Below are positions 9,251-18,549 of a DNA stretch of 64,000 nucleotides, piece by piece. Within the stretch, counting starts at the first letter, position 1, and every line of letters begins with the position of its first letter. The DNA is from Streptococcus sp. 29896. GTDB lineage: Bacteria > Bacillota > Bacilli > Lactobacillales > Streptococcaceae. The stretch is from the NCBI RefSeq assembly GCF_032594915.1, contig NZ_CP118733.1, positions 682,001 to 746,000 on the forward strand, read 5' to 3'. Under the pieces are notes generated by a model. It worked only from the letters and a program-made list of their open reading frames with translations, made no database searches and had not been told where the DNA came from. A program made the position numbers and the translations under genes.

Positions 9251-9955
9251 ATGCAGGATAAGGTGAAAAAAATTGGACAGTTGGTCCTATCGGCCGTTAT
9301 TGCCCTGGTCTTGTTTTTTAATGCGACCACGACCAACTACAAAAATTCCGTTTCAACTGTTCAAAGTACAGAGTCAGAGACTTACACACATACACTGACC
9401 AATATTCCGATTGAAATCAAGTACGATAGTGAAGCCTATTTCATCTCAGGTTTTTCTTCGACGGTCAATGTGGACTTGATTGGCTCCAACCGTGTGATTT
9501 TACAGCGAGAGTCAGATGAATCAACCCGCACCTTCCAGGTGACAGCAGATTTGACTGATTTGGAGCCAGGGACCCATTCGGTTCCCTTGCAGGTTTCCAA
9601 TCTTCCAACTGGCGTGAGTGCGAGCTTGAATCCATCTGAGATGACCTTGAAAATCGGTAAAAAAGTGAGCAAGATCTTTGCCGTTCAAGGAGTGATTTAT
9701 AGCAATCAGCTTGCAGATGGTTACATGGCATCCAAGGTTTCAGTCAGTGTATCAGCCGTTAAGGTGACAACGGATGAAGATACCATGGCCTTGATTGACC
9801 ATGTTGAAGCAGTTGTGACAGATGCAGCCAATCTGTCCAGTGATTTTAGTGCAACCGCAACGATTCAAGCGGTTGACCAACAAGGAAATGTATTGCCGGT
9901 GGTGCTTTCAGAAAGTGAAGCTGGTGTCCAAGCAACCATTACAAAAATCAAATAA
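9251..9955 (+). CDS. cdaR: CdaA regulatory protein (YbbR-domain protein)
   Basis: A 234-residue protein with one N-terminal membrane segment (about 10-27) and two to three extracellular YbbR repeats (for example SGFSSTVNVDLIGSN and VSVSVSAVKVTTDED). CdaR binds CdaA and modulates c-di-AMP synthesis. The start codon follows directly on the cdaA stop, with GGAGGGG inside the end of cdaA. Confidence 0.9.
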   Translation: MQDKVKKIGQLVLSAVIALVLFFNATTTNYKNSVSTVQSTESETYTHTLTNIPIEIKYDSEAYFISGFSSTVNVDLIGSNRVILQRESDESTRTFQVTADLTDLEPGTHSVPLQVSNLPTGVSASLNPSEMTLKIGKKVSKIFAVQGVIYSNQLADGYMASKVSVSVSAVKVTTDEDTMALIDHVEAVVTDAANLSSDFSATATIQAVDQQGNVLPVVLSESEAGVQATITKIK

Positions 9956-9980
9956 ATAATCAAAGAGGAATCGAATTAAA

Positions 9981-11330
9981 ATGGGTAAATATTTTGGTAC
10001 GGACGGAGTCCGTGGAGAAGCAAACGTAGAATTGACACCTGAATTAGCCTTTAAACTAGGTCGTTTTGGTGGTTATGTATTGAGCCAACATGAGACAGAA
10101 ACACCCCGTGTTTTCGTAGGACGCGATACACGAATTTCAGGTCAGATGTTGGAAGCTGCCTTGGTTGCAGGTCTTCTTTCAGTAGGGATTCACGTTTATA
10201 AGTTGGGTGTTTTGGCAACCCCAGGTGTGGCTTATTTGGTTCGTACGGAAAAAGCTAGCGCGGGTGTCATGATTTCAGCCAGCCACAACCCTGCTCAAGA
10301 TAACGGTATTAAGTTCTTTGCGGGCGATGGCTTCAAGTTGGATGATGCATTGGAAGCGGAAATTGAGGCTCTTTTGGACGCAGAAGAAGATACTCTTCCA
10401 CGTCCATCAGCACAAGGCTTGGGTGATGTGGTGGATTATCCAGAGGGCTTGCGCAAATACCAACAATTTCTAGTGTCAACAGGCCTGGAGTTGGAAGGAA
10501 TGAAAGTGGCTTTGGATACAGCCAATGGTGCAGCAGCAACCAGTGCTCGTCAAGTCTTTGTTGATCTCGGTGCCGAATTGACAGTTATGGCTGAAAAACC
10601 AGATGGTTTGAATATTAACGAAGGTGTCGGCTCTACCCATCCTGAAAAACTGCAAGAACTGGTCAAGGAGACAGGCAGCCAAATTGGCCTTGCCTTTGAC
10701 GGTGACAGTGACCGCTTGATTGCTGTCGATGAAAATGGTGACCTAGTTGATGGCGATCGTATCATGTACATTGTCGGGAAAAACTTGGCAGATAAGGGGC
10801 TCTTGGCCAAAAATACCATTGTGACCACAGTTATGTCCAACCTCGGTTTCCATAAGGCTTTGGATCGTGAAGGTATTGAAAAAGCTGTGACCGCAGTTGG
10901 TGACCGTTATGTGGTAGAAGAAATGCGTAAAGGTGGCTACAATGTCGGCGGTGAGCAGTCAGGACATGTGATTCTGATGGATTATAACACCACAGGCGAC
11001 GGCCAGTTGACCGCTGTGCAATTGACCAAAATCATGAAAGAAACTGGTAAGAAGTTGTCAGAATTGGCAGCAGAAGTGACCATTTACCCACAAAAATTGG
11101 TCAATATCCGTGTGGAAAACAGCATGAAGGACAAGGCCATGGAAGTGCCTGCTATTGCAGCTATCATTGAAAAAATGGAAGCAGAAATGGCTGGCAACGG
11201 TCGTATCTTGGTTCGCCCAAGTGGCACTGAGCCCCTCTTGCGTGTTATGGCAGAAGCACCAACGGATGCTGAAGTCGATTACTACGTGGACACTATTGCC
11301 GATGTGGTCCGTGCGGAAATCGGGAGTTAG
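9981..11330 (+). CDS. glmM: Phosphoglucosamine mutase GlmM
   Basis: A 449-residue enzyme interconverting glucosamine-6-phosphate and glucosamine-1-phosphate on the way to UDP-GlcNAc. Phosphoserine Ser101 lies in SASHNP, the magnesium loop is DGDSDR (about 240), and the sugar and phosphate loops are GGEQSGH and [12 protein letters not shown]. GlmM also binds CdaA and lowers c-di-AMP output in other Firmicutes, which explains the shared operon. AGAGGA precedes the ATG. Confidence 0.95.
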   Translation: MGKYFGTDGVRGEANVELTPELAFKLGRFGGYVLSQHETETPRVFVGRDTRISGQMLEAALVAGLLSVGIHVYKLGVLATPGVAYLVRTEKASAGVMISASHNPAQDNGIKFFAGDGFKLDDALEAEIEALLDAEEDTLPRPSAQGLGDVVDYPEGLRKYQQFLVSTGLELEGMKVALDTANGAAATSARQVFVDLGAELTVMAEKPDGLNINEGVGSTHPEKLQELVKETGSQIGLAFDGDSDRLIAVDENGDLVDGDRIMYIVGKNLADKGLLAKNTIVTTVMSNLGFHKALDREGIEKAVTAVGDRYVVEEMRKGGYNVGGEQSGHVILMDYNTTGDGQLTAVQLTKIMKETGKKLSELAAEVTIYPQKLVNIRVENSMKDKAMEVPAIAAIIEKMEAEMAGNGRILVRPSGTEPLLRVMAEAPTDAEVDYYVDTIADVVRAEIGS

Positions 11331-11384
11331 ACAGAAATCAGTAACTCGTAGAGTTTGATTTCGTTGTCTAACCCCCGCAGGGTT

Positions 11385-11475
11385 GAGTAGGAATTTCACA
11401 GCTGATAGGCGAAGAAATTCCACTCAAGACTGCGAAAATAAAAGTAAAAACTGGGGTTTGTTACTCCAGTTCTTT
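11385..11475 (+). promoter_or_regulatory. Two hairpins between glmM and the ABC-F gene (terminator or attenuator)
   Basis: The first hairpin pairs GAGTaGGAATTTC (11385-11397) with GAAATTCCACTC (11413-11424). The second pairs AACTGG (11449-11454) with CCAGTT (11466-11471) and is followed by a weak T-rich run. Only about 20 nt separate it from the next ATG. Either it ends the glmM transcript or it attenuates the ABC-F gene. Confidence 0.5.
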
Positions 11476-11492
11476 GATGTTGTGAGGAAATT

Positions 11493-13037
11493 ATGAGTAT
11501 TTTAGAAGTAAAGAATTTGAGTCATGGTTTTGGTGACCGTGCGATTTTTGAGAATGTCTCCTTCCGTCTCTTGAAAGGGGAGCACATCGGTCTTGTCGGT
11601 GCCAATGGTGAAGGGAAATCGACCTTCATGTCTATCGTGACAGGTCAATTGCAACCAGATGAAGGTAAGGTTGAATGGTCACGTTATGTAACAGCAGGTT
11701 ATTTAGACCAGCATGCTAAACTAGAAAAAGGTCAATCAGTCCGTGATGTCTTGCGGACAGCCTTCGACGAACTCTTCAAGACAGAGGCTCGTATCAATGA
11801 TATTTACATGTCTATGGCAGAAGAGGGTGCCGATATGGATGCCCTCATGGAAGAGGTTGGTGAGCTGCAAGATCGTCTGGAAAGCCGTGATTTCTATACG
11901 CTTGATGCCAAGATTGACGAAGTAGCGCGTGCGCTTGGTGTCATGGACTATGGTATGGACAAGGATGTGACGGAGTTATCAGGTGGACAACGGACTAAAG
12001 TTCTTTTGGCAAAATTGCTCTTGGAAAAACCTGACATCTTGCTTCTGGATGAGCCGACCAACTACTTGGATGCAGAGCATATTGACTGGCTTAAACGTTA
12101 CTTGCAGAATTATGAAAATGCCTTTGTCTTGATTTCGCACGATATTCCTTTCTTGAATGATGTGATTAACATTGTCTACCATGTGGAAAATCAGCTTTTG
12201 ACTCGCTACACGGGCGATTACTATCAATTCCAAGAAGTCCATGCTATGAAGCGGGCTCAATTAGAAGCGGCCTATGAACGCCAACAGAAAGAAATCGCAG
12301 ACTTGCAGGACTTTGTCAATCGAAATAAGGCTCGCGTTGCTACCCGAAACATGGCCATGTCTCGTCAGAAGAAATTGGACAAGATGGAGATTATTGAGCT
12401 TCAAGCAGAGAAACCAAAGCCGTCATTTGATTTCAAAATGGCTCGAACTCCAAGTCGCTTTATCTTCCAAACGACTGATTTGGAAATTGGCTATGACCGT
12501 GTATTGACACGTAAACCGCTCAATTTGACCTTTGAACGCAACCAGAAGATTGCCATTGTCGGTGCCAACGGTATCGGTAAATCAACCCTTCTTAAAAGTT
12601 TGCTGGGGATTATTCCACCGCTCGGTGGTTCTGTGGAGCGTGGGGAGTATCTGGAACTAGGCTATTTCGAGCAAGAAGTAGCTGGCGGCAATCGTCAGAC
12701 CCCGCTGGAAGCCGTTTGGGATGCCTTTCCAGCCCTTAACCAAGCAGAAGTACGAGCTGCCTTGGCTCGCTGCGGTCTAACTTCCAAGCATATCGAAAGC
12801 CAGATCCAAGTCCTTTCCGGTGGTGAGCAGGCCAAAGTTCGCTTCTGTTTGCTTATGAACCGTGAAAACAATGTCTTGGTTCTCGACGAGCCGACTAACC
12901 ATTTGGATGTGGATGCCAAGGATGAACTCAAACGTGCCCTTCAAGCCTATAAGGGCTCAATTCTCATGGTCTGCCACGAGCCTGATTTCTATGAAGGCTG
13001 GGTTGACGATGTATGGGATTTTAATGAATTGACTTAA
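11493..13037 (+). CDS. ABC-F ATPase, YkpA/YbiT-like
   Basis: A 514-residue protein with paired ABC cassettes: Walker A GANGEGKST and GANGIGKST, signatures LSGGQRTKVLLAK and LSGGEQAKVRFCL, and Walker B LLLDEPTNYLD and LVLDEPTNHLD. The linker at about 240-310 has the Arg/Lys-rich helix of ABC-F proteins. It lacks the long C-terminal coiled coil seen in the other ABC-F gene at 2.7 kb. It probably acts on ribosomes in translation. GTGAGGAAATT precedes the ATG. Hairpins upstream may regulate it. Confidence 0.85.
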   Translation: MSILEVKNLSHGFGDRAIFENVSFRLLKGEHIGLVGANGEGKSTFMSIVTGQLQPDEGKVEWSRYVTAGYLDQHAKLEKGQSVRDVLRTAFDELFKTEARINDIYMSMAEEGADMDALMEEVGELQDRLESRDFYTLDAKIDEVARALGVMDYGMDKDVTELSGGQRTKVLLAKLLLEKPDILLLDEPTNYLDAEHIDWLKRYLQNYENAFVLISHDIPFLNDVINIVYHVENQLLTRYTGDYYQFQEVHAMKRAQLEAAYERQQKEIADLQDFVNRNKARVATRNMAMSRQKKLDKMEIIELQAEKPKPSFDFKMARTPSRFIFQTTDLEIGYDRVLTRKPLNLTFERNQKIAIVGANGIGKSTLLKSLLGIIPPLGGSVERGEYLELGYFEQEVAGGNRQTPLEAVWDAFPALNQAEVRAALARCGLTSKHIESQIQVLSGGEQAKVRFCLLMNRENNVLVLDEPTNHLDVDAKDELKRALQAYKGSILMVCHEPDFYEGWVDDVWDFNELT

Positions 13038-13042
13038 GAAAC

Positions 13043-13069
13043 AAGCCACCGAAAGGTGGCTTGTGTTTT
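13043..13069 (+). terminator. Terminator after the ABC-F gene
   Basis: AAGCCACC-gaaa-GGTGGCTT followed by GTGTTTTG. The same CCACCgaaa core recurs in the terminators at 14160 and 15037. Confidence 0.75.
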
Positions 13070-13149
13070 GTAGGAAAAACTAACTGAATAGGTGCCAAAT
13101 AAAAGGAATAAACATACAGAAAAAACACATCAAAAATACATGTAGATAA

Positions 13150-13178
13150 TTGTTTGCTTATATCAATATTGATATAAT
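13150..13178 (+). promoter_or_regulatory. Promoter of the secreted protease gene
   Basis: TTGTTT at 13150-13155 and TATAAT at 13173-13178 with 17-bp spacing, 23 nt before the ATG. Confidence 0.65.
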
Positions 13179-13201
13179 AAAACAAAAAAGGAGGTTTTCT
13201 A

Positions 13202-13981
13202 ATGAAAACAAGATGTATGCTCGGTGTCGTCCTTCTTAGTCTGGGTCTGTCAGTAGCTCCTCCTATCACAACAGAGGTTGAGGCGCAGACAACGCATGTT
13301 TCTGATTCAACATTGCGTAATAGCTATCCTTACAACCTATCACATTATTTGGAGGTTAGTGTTGGCTCTGGTCAGACTAAAAAAGGCTCTTCGATCTTAA
13401 TTGCTCCAAATACCTTATTAACAGCTGCACATGTGGTAGCAGATGATTCGAACGGTCAAGTAACCTCACGCACTTGGTCTGGAAATGCCGTATGGGGCGA
13501 CGCTTCTCCATACTATGAATTGTCAGAAATAAAACGTACCAATTCAGCCAATCCATTTATCCCCATGCCAGGTTATGGAGGAATATGGGATGTTCGCCGG
13601 GATGTTGCTTTGGTAAAAATAACCAATCCAAGTCGAAAAACACAAAATGCTAACACTGCAAATGCTCGTCTTGGGATCTATCGTAATACCTATGATTTGG
13701 TCGGAAGAAAGTTCTTAATCGTAAGTAACAGTATCAATCTATATGGTCGCTGGGAGTACGAATATGGAACCATAACAGAAGTTAGACAAGATGGGCTCCT
13801 CCAAACGAATATTACAGGCATCAAAGGACAATCTGGTTCACCAATTATCATTGATGGACGAATTGTTGGTGTGGCAACAAATATCGACGGAAATTCGAGG
13901 ATTGTCATTACACCATTAACTTTGGAAATGAAGTCAAAGCTATTTGACAAACATGGAATTACTAATATCGATATCTACTAA
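13202..13981 (+). CDS. Secreted V8-like (S1B) serine protease
   Basis: A 259-residue trypsin-fold protease of the glutamyl endopeptidase/exfoliatin type. The signal peptide spans about residues 1-28 (cleavage near VEA-QT). The catalytic triad is His77 (LLTAAHVV), Asp134 (RRDVALVKI) and Ser213 (IKGQSGSPII). GGAGG lies at good distance from the ATG. It stands alone between a terminator and a gene-free stretch. Its substrate is unknown; secretion and the triad make an extracellular protease near certain. Confidence 0.85.
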   Translation: MKTRCMLGVVLLSLGLSVAPPITTEVEAQTTHVSDSTLRNSYPYNLSHYLEVSVGSGQTKKGSSILIAPNTLLTAAHVVADDSNGQVTSRTWSGNAVWGDASPYYELSEIKRTNSANPFIPMPGYGGIWDVRRDVALVKITNPSRKTQNANTANARLGIYRNTYDLVGRKFLIVSNSINLYGRWEYEYGTITEVRQDGLLQTNITGIKGQSGSPIIIDGRIVGVATNIDGNSRIVITPLTLEMKSKLFDKHGITNIDIY

Positions 13982-14254
13982 GATTCCTAGAATAGATAAA
14001 TGAAATAGAACAAAGAACTAGGCTATTCGATAGTAGCGTTAGTTTGTTCAAATGATGGAAAGTAAATAAATCTCAAAGAAGCTTTGCTGGTCTACAAGTG
14101 TACTCAGTACTTGGGATCACGATTTTGATGCTTATTTGAGTTGGAAAGATGATGCATGTGCCACCGAAAGGTGGCTTTTTCTCTTTCTTTGTGCCATAAT
14201 ACAAGTATAAAAAATCGAGGTCACACTGGCTATACCTTTTCAGAGGAGATAAGA
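13982..14254. other. Gene-free stretch with one terminator-like hairpin
   Basis: No frame here has a start and ribosome site. The only clear structure is GCCACC-gaaa-GGTGGC followed by TTTTT at 14160-14180, about 180 nt beyond the protease stop. It may end the protease transcript. A promoter-like CATAAT lies near 14195, just before the methyltransferase. Confidence 0.5.
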
Positions 14255-15031
14255 ATGACAGATTATGTAAACTACAACCAAGAACGTTGGAATCGGGTTT
14301 CAGCTAGACAGGGAAATGGCTATACGGTTCCGCTCAGTCATGAGGAATTTGAAAAGTCAAAAGCGAAGCCCCTGACAGTTTCCCTGACGGTTGGAAAGAC
14401 GGTGCCGCTTGACTGGTTTGAAAGAGCCCAAGGTAAGAAATTGCTTGGCCTAGCTTGCGGTGGTGGTCAACAGGGACCGATGTTTGCGGCTCATGGTTAC
14501 CAAACGACCATTATGGACTTTTCCAAGGAACAGCTGGACAAGGATAGACTAGTTGCTGAGCGGGAAAATCTGAACTTGCAGACGGTACAGGCAGATATGA
14601 CACAGCCTTTTCCTTTTGAAGACGAGAGTTTTGACATCATTTTTTGCCCTGTTTCAAATGTCTATATCGAAGACCTAGAAAATATGTGGCAGGAGTCTTA
14701 TCGGGTTTTGAAAAATGGTGGACTGCTCATGGTCGGCTACATGAATCCTTGGATTTATATCTTTGATGCTGATGATGTTTGGGACCGTCCAGACAAAACC
14801 TTGGTTCCAATGTACAGCCTACCTTTCAATGTACGACAATTAGAAGAAACAGGACAAATTACAATTGACCCAGAATATGGCTATGAATTTAGCCATACCT
14901 TAGAAGAACAGATTGCTGGGCAATTACGAGCTGGTTTTGCCATGATTGATTTTTACGAGTCCAAAGACAGTCGCAATCGCCTGTCCAAATTTGGCCCAGA
15001 CTATCTGGCTAATCTGTCTGTAAAATTGTAG
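14255..15031 (+). CDS. Class I SAM-dependent methyltransferase
   Basis: A 258-residue methyltransferase of the type-11 group. Motif I is LLGLACGGGQQGPMFAAHGY (about 66-85), an acidic motif II follows in TIMDFSKEQLDKD, and ADMTQPFPFEDESFDIIFCPVSNVYIED is the post-I to motif-III region. The substrate cannot be told. ATG 14255 is chosen for AGAGGAG 8 nt upstream; the frame is open further 5' but there the sequence is the hairpin. Confidence 0.75.
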   Translation: MTDYVNYNQERWNRVSARQGNGYTVPLSHEEFEKSKAKPLTVSLTVGKTVPLDWFERAQGKKLLGLACGGGQQGPMFAAHGYQTTIMDFSKEQLDKDRLVAERENLNLQTVQADMTQPFPFEDESFDIIFCPVSNVYIEDLENMWQESYRVLKNGGLLMVGYMNPWIYIFDADDVWDRPDKTLVPMYSLPFNVRQLEETGQITIDPEYGYEFSHTLEEQIAGQLRAGFAMIDFYESKDSRNRLSKFGPDYLANLSVKL

Positions 15032-15036
15032 AAAAC

Positions 15037-15058
15037 AGCCACCGAAAGATGGCTTTTT
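15037..15058 (+). terminator. Terminator after the methyltransferase
   Basis: AGCCA...TGGCT stem with a central ccgaaaga, followed by TTTTTC. Confidence 0.65.
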
Positions 15059-15109
15059 CTTATCAGGTCTCTAAGTATTGTCTGAAAATTATAATGTTTA
15101 TAAAAAAGC

Positions 15110-15173
15110 TTGACAAGTATTTCGAAAGTAGTATAATTAGAATTGTTCTAAAGAAAGTTTAGAATGATTATAA
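15110..15173 (+). promoter_or_regulatory. Strong promoter with two PerR/Fur-like operators
   Basis: -35 TTGACA (15110-15115) and -10 TATAAT (15132-15137) with 16-bp spacing. TTAGAATTGTTCTAA (15137-15151) and TTAGAATGATTATAA (15159-15173) follow. The second differs from the Per box TTATAATNATTATAA at one position and the first at three. The centres are 22 bp apart, two helix turns, over the transcription start. Confidence 0.7.
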
Positions 15174-15190
15174 TTTAGAGGTGAACAATT

Positions 15191-15619
15191 ATGACAACAA
15201 AAGACTACGGAAAAGCTCCATTTGTAACCAATATCGAAACAGCAACGCTTGAAAATACCAACTACCGCACAGCCCTCTGGACTGGGGAACTCTTACAAGT
15301 TACCCTCATGTCTATTCCGGTCGGTGGTGACATTGGTGCGGAAGTCCACAATGAAAACGATCAGTTCCTCCGAATTGAGCAAGGCCACGGCCGTGTTATC
15401 ATGGGCGAATCAGCTGACAAGATTACGCTTGATACGGAAGTTGGACCAGAAGATGCCATTTTGATTCCAAACGGTGCCTACCACAATGTCATCAACATCG
15501 GCCAAGAAGACCTTAAAATCTACTCTATCTATGGACCAGCCCACCACGCTCACGGGACAGTTCATGAAACCCAAGCCATCGCTATCGCTGCCGAAGAAGC
15601 AGAAGAGCACGGTCATTAA
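15191..15619 (+). CDS. Cupin-domain protein
   Basis: A 142-residue single-domain cupin. Motif 1 is GGDIGAEVHNENDQFLRIEQGHGRV and motif 2 is ILIPNGAYHNVINIG, with His and Glu positions able to hold a metal. The tail is rich in His and Glu (PAHHAHGTVHE, EEHGH). The enzymatic role is unknown. GAGGTG precedes the ATG. Two bases separate it from the ABC ATPase gene, so it forms one operon with the putative iron exporter behind PerR-like boxes. A metal-handling role is inferred from that. Confidence 0.8.
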   Translation: MTTKDYGKAPFVTNIETATLENTNYRTALWTGELLQVTLMSIPVGGDIGAEVHNENDQFLRIEQGHGRVIMGESADKITLDTEVGPEDAILIPNGAYHNVINIGQEDLKIYSIYGPAHHAHGTVHETQAIAIAAEEAEEHGH

Positions 15620-15620
15620 G

Positions 15621-16259
15621 ATGAACATTTTCCAACTTCAATCGGTCGGCTTATCGGACAAAGATAAGTCGATTTTAACTGACATCAGCTTCACCATTGC
15701 AGCAGGCGAGCGACTAACCCTGGTTGGACCTTCGGGCAGTGGCAAAAGCTCTATACTAAAACTCTTGGCAGGATTGACTTCTGCGACCAACGGGACTATT
15801 TTCTTTCAGGGGCGGGACATAGCAGAGCTGAATATGCCGACTTACAGGAGGGAAGTTTCCTATTGTTTTCAACAGCCAGTTCTCTTTGGCCAGACCGTCC
15901 AAGACAATCTCCAGTTTCCATTTACCATTCGTCAGTTAGCATTTGACCAAACCAAAGCCCTCAAGGCCCTAGAATCTGTTCATCTAGCACCAACATTTTT
16001 AAGCAAAAAAATCACAGAATTATCAGGAGGAGAAAAGCAGCGAGTTGCCCTCATCCGCAATCTACTCTTCGAGCCCAAAGTCTTACTCTTAGACGAAATC
16101 TCTGCAGGATTGGATGCCGAAACCAAGGCCATTGTCAACAAGCATTTGGCAGACTACCAAGCTGCTGGAAATACCCTGATTGAAGTCACTCATGACCAGT
16201 CAGAGATTGATGCAGCCCAAAAGATTCTGAGAATAGAAGGAGGTCGGGTCCAAGCATGA
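15621..16259 (+). CDS. fetA: ABC transporter ATPase, FetA-like (iron export)
   Basis: A 212-residue ABC ATPase: Walker A GPSGSGKSS (about 38), signature LSGGEKQRVAL, Walker B VLLLDEISAGLD, and switch His in EVTHDQSE. Paired with the FetB-type permease that overlaps its end, it fits FetAB (YbbL/YbbM), which exports iron and protects from peroxide in E. coli. No clear Shine-Dalgarno precedes ATG 15621, so translation is probably coupled to the cupin gene. A longer frame within the cupin gene is a shadow. Confidence 0.8.
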   Translation: MNIFQLQSVGLSDKDKSILTDISFTIAAGERLTLVGPSGSGKSSILKLLAGLTSATNGTIFFQGRDIAELNMPTYRREVSYCFQQPVLFGQTVQDNLQFPFTIRQLAFDQTKALKALESVHLAPTFLSKKITELSGGEKQRVALIRNLLFEPKVLLLDEISAGLDAETKAIVNKHLADYQAAGNTLIEVTHDQSEIDAAQKILRIEGGRVQA

Positions 16260-17017
16260 ATGTTTCAGTAGATAACCTATCCCTAGCCCTTGTGTTCGGG
16301 CTGGTCTTGGTTGCAATTAGCATCAGTCAAAAGGAAAAACTGGGCTTGACCAAGGATATTTTCATGGCCGTTGTCAGAACTGTCCTCCAGCTGATTTTTG
16401 TCGGCTACATTCTCAAGTTTATCTTCCAAGCCTCCAATATGTTTCTCAGCTTGACAATGGTTTTGATTATTCTTTACAATGCCAGTGTCCAAGCTAACAA
16501 ACGCAATCCCAATAGTAAGAAATCCCTGCTTCATCCCTTTCTAGCCCTGCTTGCTTCGACTGGTCTGACTCTGACAATCCTGATTTTATCAGGGGCAATT
16601 CAGTTTATTCCTTCGCAGGTCATTCCCATTTCGGGGATGTTGGCAAGTAATGCCATGACGGCCATCGGCCTGTCCTATCGGGCTATGTACAAGTCTTTCA
16701 CAGACAACCGTCAACAAGTTTTGGAAAAACTCAGTCTGGGAGCAACTGTCAAATTAGCTTCACAGGATATCTTACGAGAGGCTATCAAAACAGGTATGCA
16801 ACCCACCATTGATTCAGCCAAGACAGTCGGTCTGGTCAGCCTACCTGGGATGATGTCAGGGCTAATATTTGCAGGAGTTGATCCTGTCCATGCCATTCGT
16901 TATCAGATTATGGTCATGTTCATGTTGCTGTCTGCGACCAGTCTTGCTTCAGTAATTGCCTCCTACGTAGCCTACCAGACCTATTTTACAGACAAGGCCC
17001 AGTTGGAGTTTGAATAA
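16256..17017 (+). CDS. fetB: ABC transporter permease, FetB/UPF0014 family
   Basis: A 253-residue protein with about seven membrane segments. It has the family's conserved features, including AVVRTVLQLIFVGYIL, NAMTAIGLSYRAM and KTVGLVSLPGMMSGLIFAGVDP near residue 190. The start overlaps the end of fetA by 4 nt. It is probably the membrane part of an iron exporter acting with FetA in peroxide or iron stress. Confidence 0.85.
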   Translation: MNVSVDNLSLALVFGLVLVAISISQKEKLGLTKDIFMAVVRTVLQLIFVGYILKFIFQASNMFLSLTMVLIILYNASVQANKRNPNSKKSLLHPFLALLASTGLTLTILILSGAIQFIPSQVIPISGMLASNAMTAIGLSYRAMYKSFTDNRQQVLEKLSLGATVKLASQDILREAIKTGMQPTIDSAKTVGLVSLPGMMSGLIFAGVDPVHAIRYQIMVMFMLLSATSLASVIASYVAYQTYFTDKAQLEFE

Positions 17018-17030
17018 GAATACCTTTTAA

Positions 17031-17061
17031 ACTGCATGTGGAGTGACCACATGTAGTTTTT
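17031..17061 (+). terminator. Terminator of the cupin-fetAB operon
   Basis: ACTgCATGTGG-agtga-CCACATGtAGT followed by TTTT. Confidence 0.85.
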
Positions 17062-17073
17062 ATATCTTAGAAC

Positions 17074-17155
17074 GGTATTCACAAGTGAAGTGCTTTAATA
17101 TATGAAATAGTTTTTTGAGGGAATAATGACTGTATGTTGAAAAAACTCTTAGCCC
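17074..17155. repeat. Partial copy of a MITE-like dispersed repeat
   Basis: GTATTCACAAGTGAAGTGCTTT and, further on, TTTTGAGG...TGACTGTAT.TTGAAAAAA.CT match the element at 26233-26384 in the same order. This copy lacks ~20 central bases and the far inverted end. Confidence 0.55.
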
Positions 17156-17174
17156 ATACTCGTTTTTTATTCTA

Positions 17175-17203
17175 TTGACCAACGTTCGTTTTTCTGCTAA
17201 TAT
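17175..17203 (+). promoter_or_regulatory. sstT promoter
   Basis: TTGACC (17175-17180), 17-bp spacer, TGcTAATAT extended -10 (hexamer 17198-17203). Confidence 0.7.
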
Positions 17204-17231
17204 GGAGAAATGTTTGTTTGGAGGTAATTGT

Positions 17232-18437
17232 TTGAAAAATATAATTTCTATTTGGAAAAAGATGAGTTTAATTCGGAAAATCAGTATTGGGGTCGTTTTA
17301 GGATTAGTCTTGGGATTGAGTGTGCCTCAGTTTACGATGATTTCTCTCTTAGGAAGTCTCTTTGTTGGAGCTTTGAAAGCTATTGCACCACTTTTGGTAT
17401 TGACACTGGTTGCCCACGCCCTGTCTCAGGCACCTGATGGTCAAAAAAGCAATATTCGAACTATCCTTTTCCTGTATCTGATTGGCACTTTTGCAGCGGC
17501 ATGTGTTGCAGTTATTGCTAGCTACCTATTTCCATTAAAATTGGTTCTTACAGAGGCAGCTGCGACAGAGATTTCACCACCCCAGGGGATTTCAGAAGTA
17601 TTTCAAGACTTGTTATTGAATGTCGTTGACAATCCAATCAATGCACTTGTGAATGCCAACTATATTGGTGTTTTGACTTGGGCAGCAGTATTCGGACTTG
17701 CCTTTCGGAATGCGAGTCAACACACCAAGGATTTATTGCAATCAACAGCGGAAGTAACCTCAAAAGTGGTCAGTTGGATTATTGGCCTTGCACCATTCGG
17801 AATTTTAGGCTTGGTTTTTGACACAGTCGCAAATAACGGATTGGCAGCTCTTAAGAATTACGGAGTTTTATTACTAGTATTAGTTGGTTGCATGGCTTTT
17901 GTCGCTCTGGTTGTCAATCCTTTGATCGCATTTTTAGTTATGAGAAAAAATCCGTACCCGTTGGTATTGGAATGTCTTCGTGTTAGCGGTGTAACTGCTT
18001 TTTTCACAAGAAGTTCAGCAGCCAATATTCCCGTCAATATGCAGTTGGCAAAACGGTTGGGAGTTGATCCAGATACCTACTCCGTTTCTATTCCCTTAGG
18101 TGCAACTGTCAATATGGCTGGAGCTGCCATTACAATCAATATTTTAACAATGGCAGCTGTTCATACACTTGGCATCAGTGTTGATTTCAGCTCAGCTCTT
18201 CTTTTATCCGTTGTTGCATCACTATCAGCAGCAGGAGCATCTGGGGTAGCAGGTGGCTCGCTTCTCCTCATCCCAGTAGCATGTAGTCTTTTTGGCATTC
18301 CAAATGAGTTAGCCATGCAAGTAGTTGGAGTCGGATTTGTGGTCGGAGTGATTCAGGACTCTTGTGAAACAGCCCTCAACTCATCAACCGATGTTTTGTT
18401 TACAGTTGTAGCAGAACGATCTGCTTGGAAAAAATAG
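17232..18437 (+). CDS. sstT: Sodium/serine-threonine symporter SstT
   Basis: A 401-residue dicarboxylate/amino acid:cation symporter (DAACS) protein with about eight membrane segments. Signature regions include [24 protein letters not shown], the serine-rich re-entrant loop, and [23 protein letters not shown]. It imports serine and threonine with sodium. A TTG start at 17232 is chosen because GGAGG at 17220-17224 lies 7 nt before it and the family N-terminus ([16 protein letters not shown]) follows. Confidence 0.9.
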   Translation: MKNIISIWKKMSLIRKISIGVVLGLVLGLSVPQFTMISLLGSLFVGALKAIAPLLVLTLVAHALSQAPDGQKSNIRTILFLYLIGTFAAACVAVIASYLFPLKLVLTEAAATEISPPQGISEVFQDLLLNVVDNPINALVNANYIGVLTWAAVFGLAFRNASQHTKDLLQSTAEVTSKVVSWIIGLAPFGILGLVFDTVANNGLAALKNYGVLLLVLVGCMAFVALVVNPLIAFLVMRKNPYPLVLECLRVSGVTAFFTRSSAANIPVNMQLAKRLGVDPDTYSVSIPLGATVNMAGAAITINILTMAAVHTLGISVDFSSALLLSVVASLSAAGASGVAGGSLLLIPVACSLFGIPNELAMQVVGVGFVVGVIQDSCETALNSSTDVLFTVVAERSAWKK

Positions 18438-18441
18438 AAAG

Positions 18442-18464
18442 AAGTTGGGAGACCAACTTTTTTT
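18442..18464 (+). terminator. sstT terminator
   Basis: AAGTTGG-gaga-CCAACTT followed by a run of T. Confidence 0.85.
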
Positions 18465-18549
18465 CTTTGCTTTACTTCTGAAATCTCTTTCATTTTGTGA
18501 TAAAATAGACTTACTTTAATCTAGTCTTTTGGTTTACTTTTATTACTAG

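Noticed and set aside
13690-13950. Minus-strand frame opposite the V8-like protease
   Set aside because: No start context; the plus strand encodes an intact triad protease.
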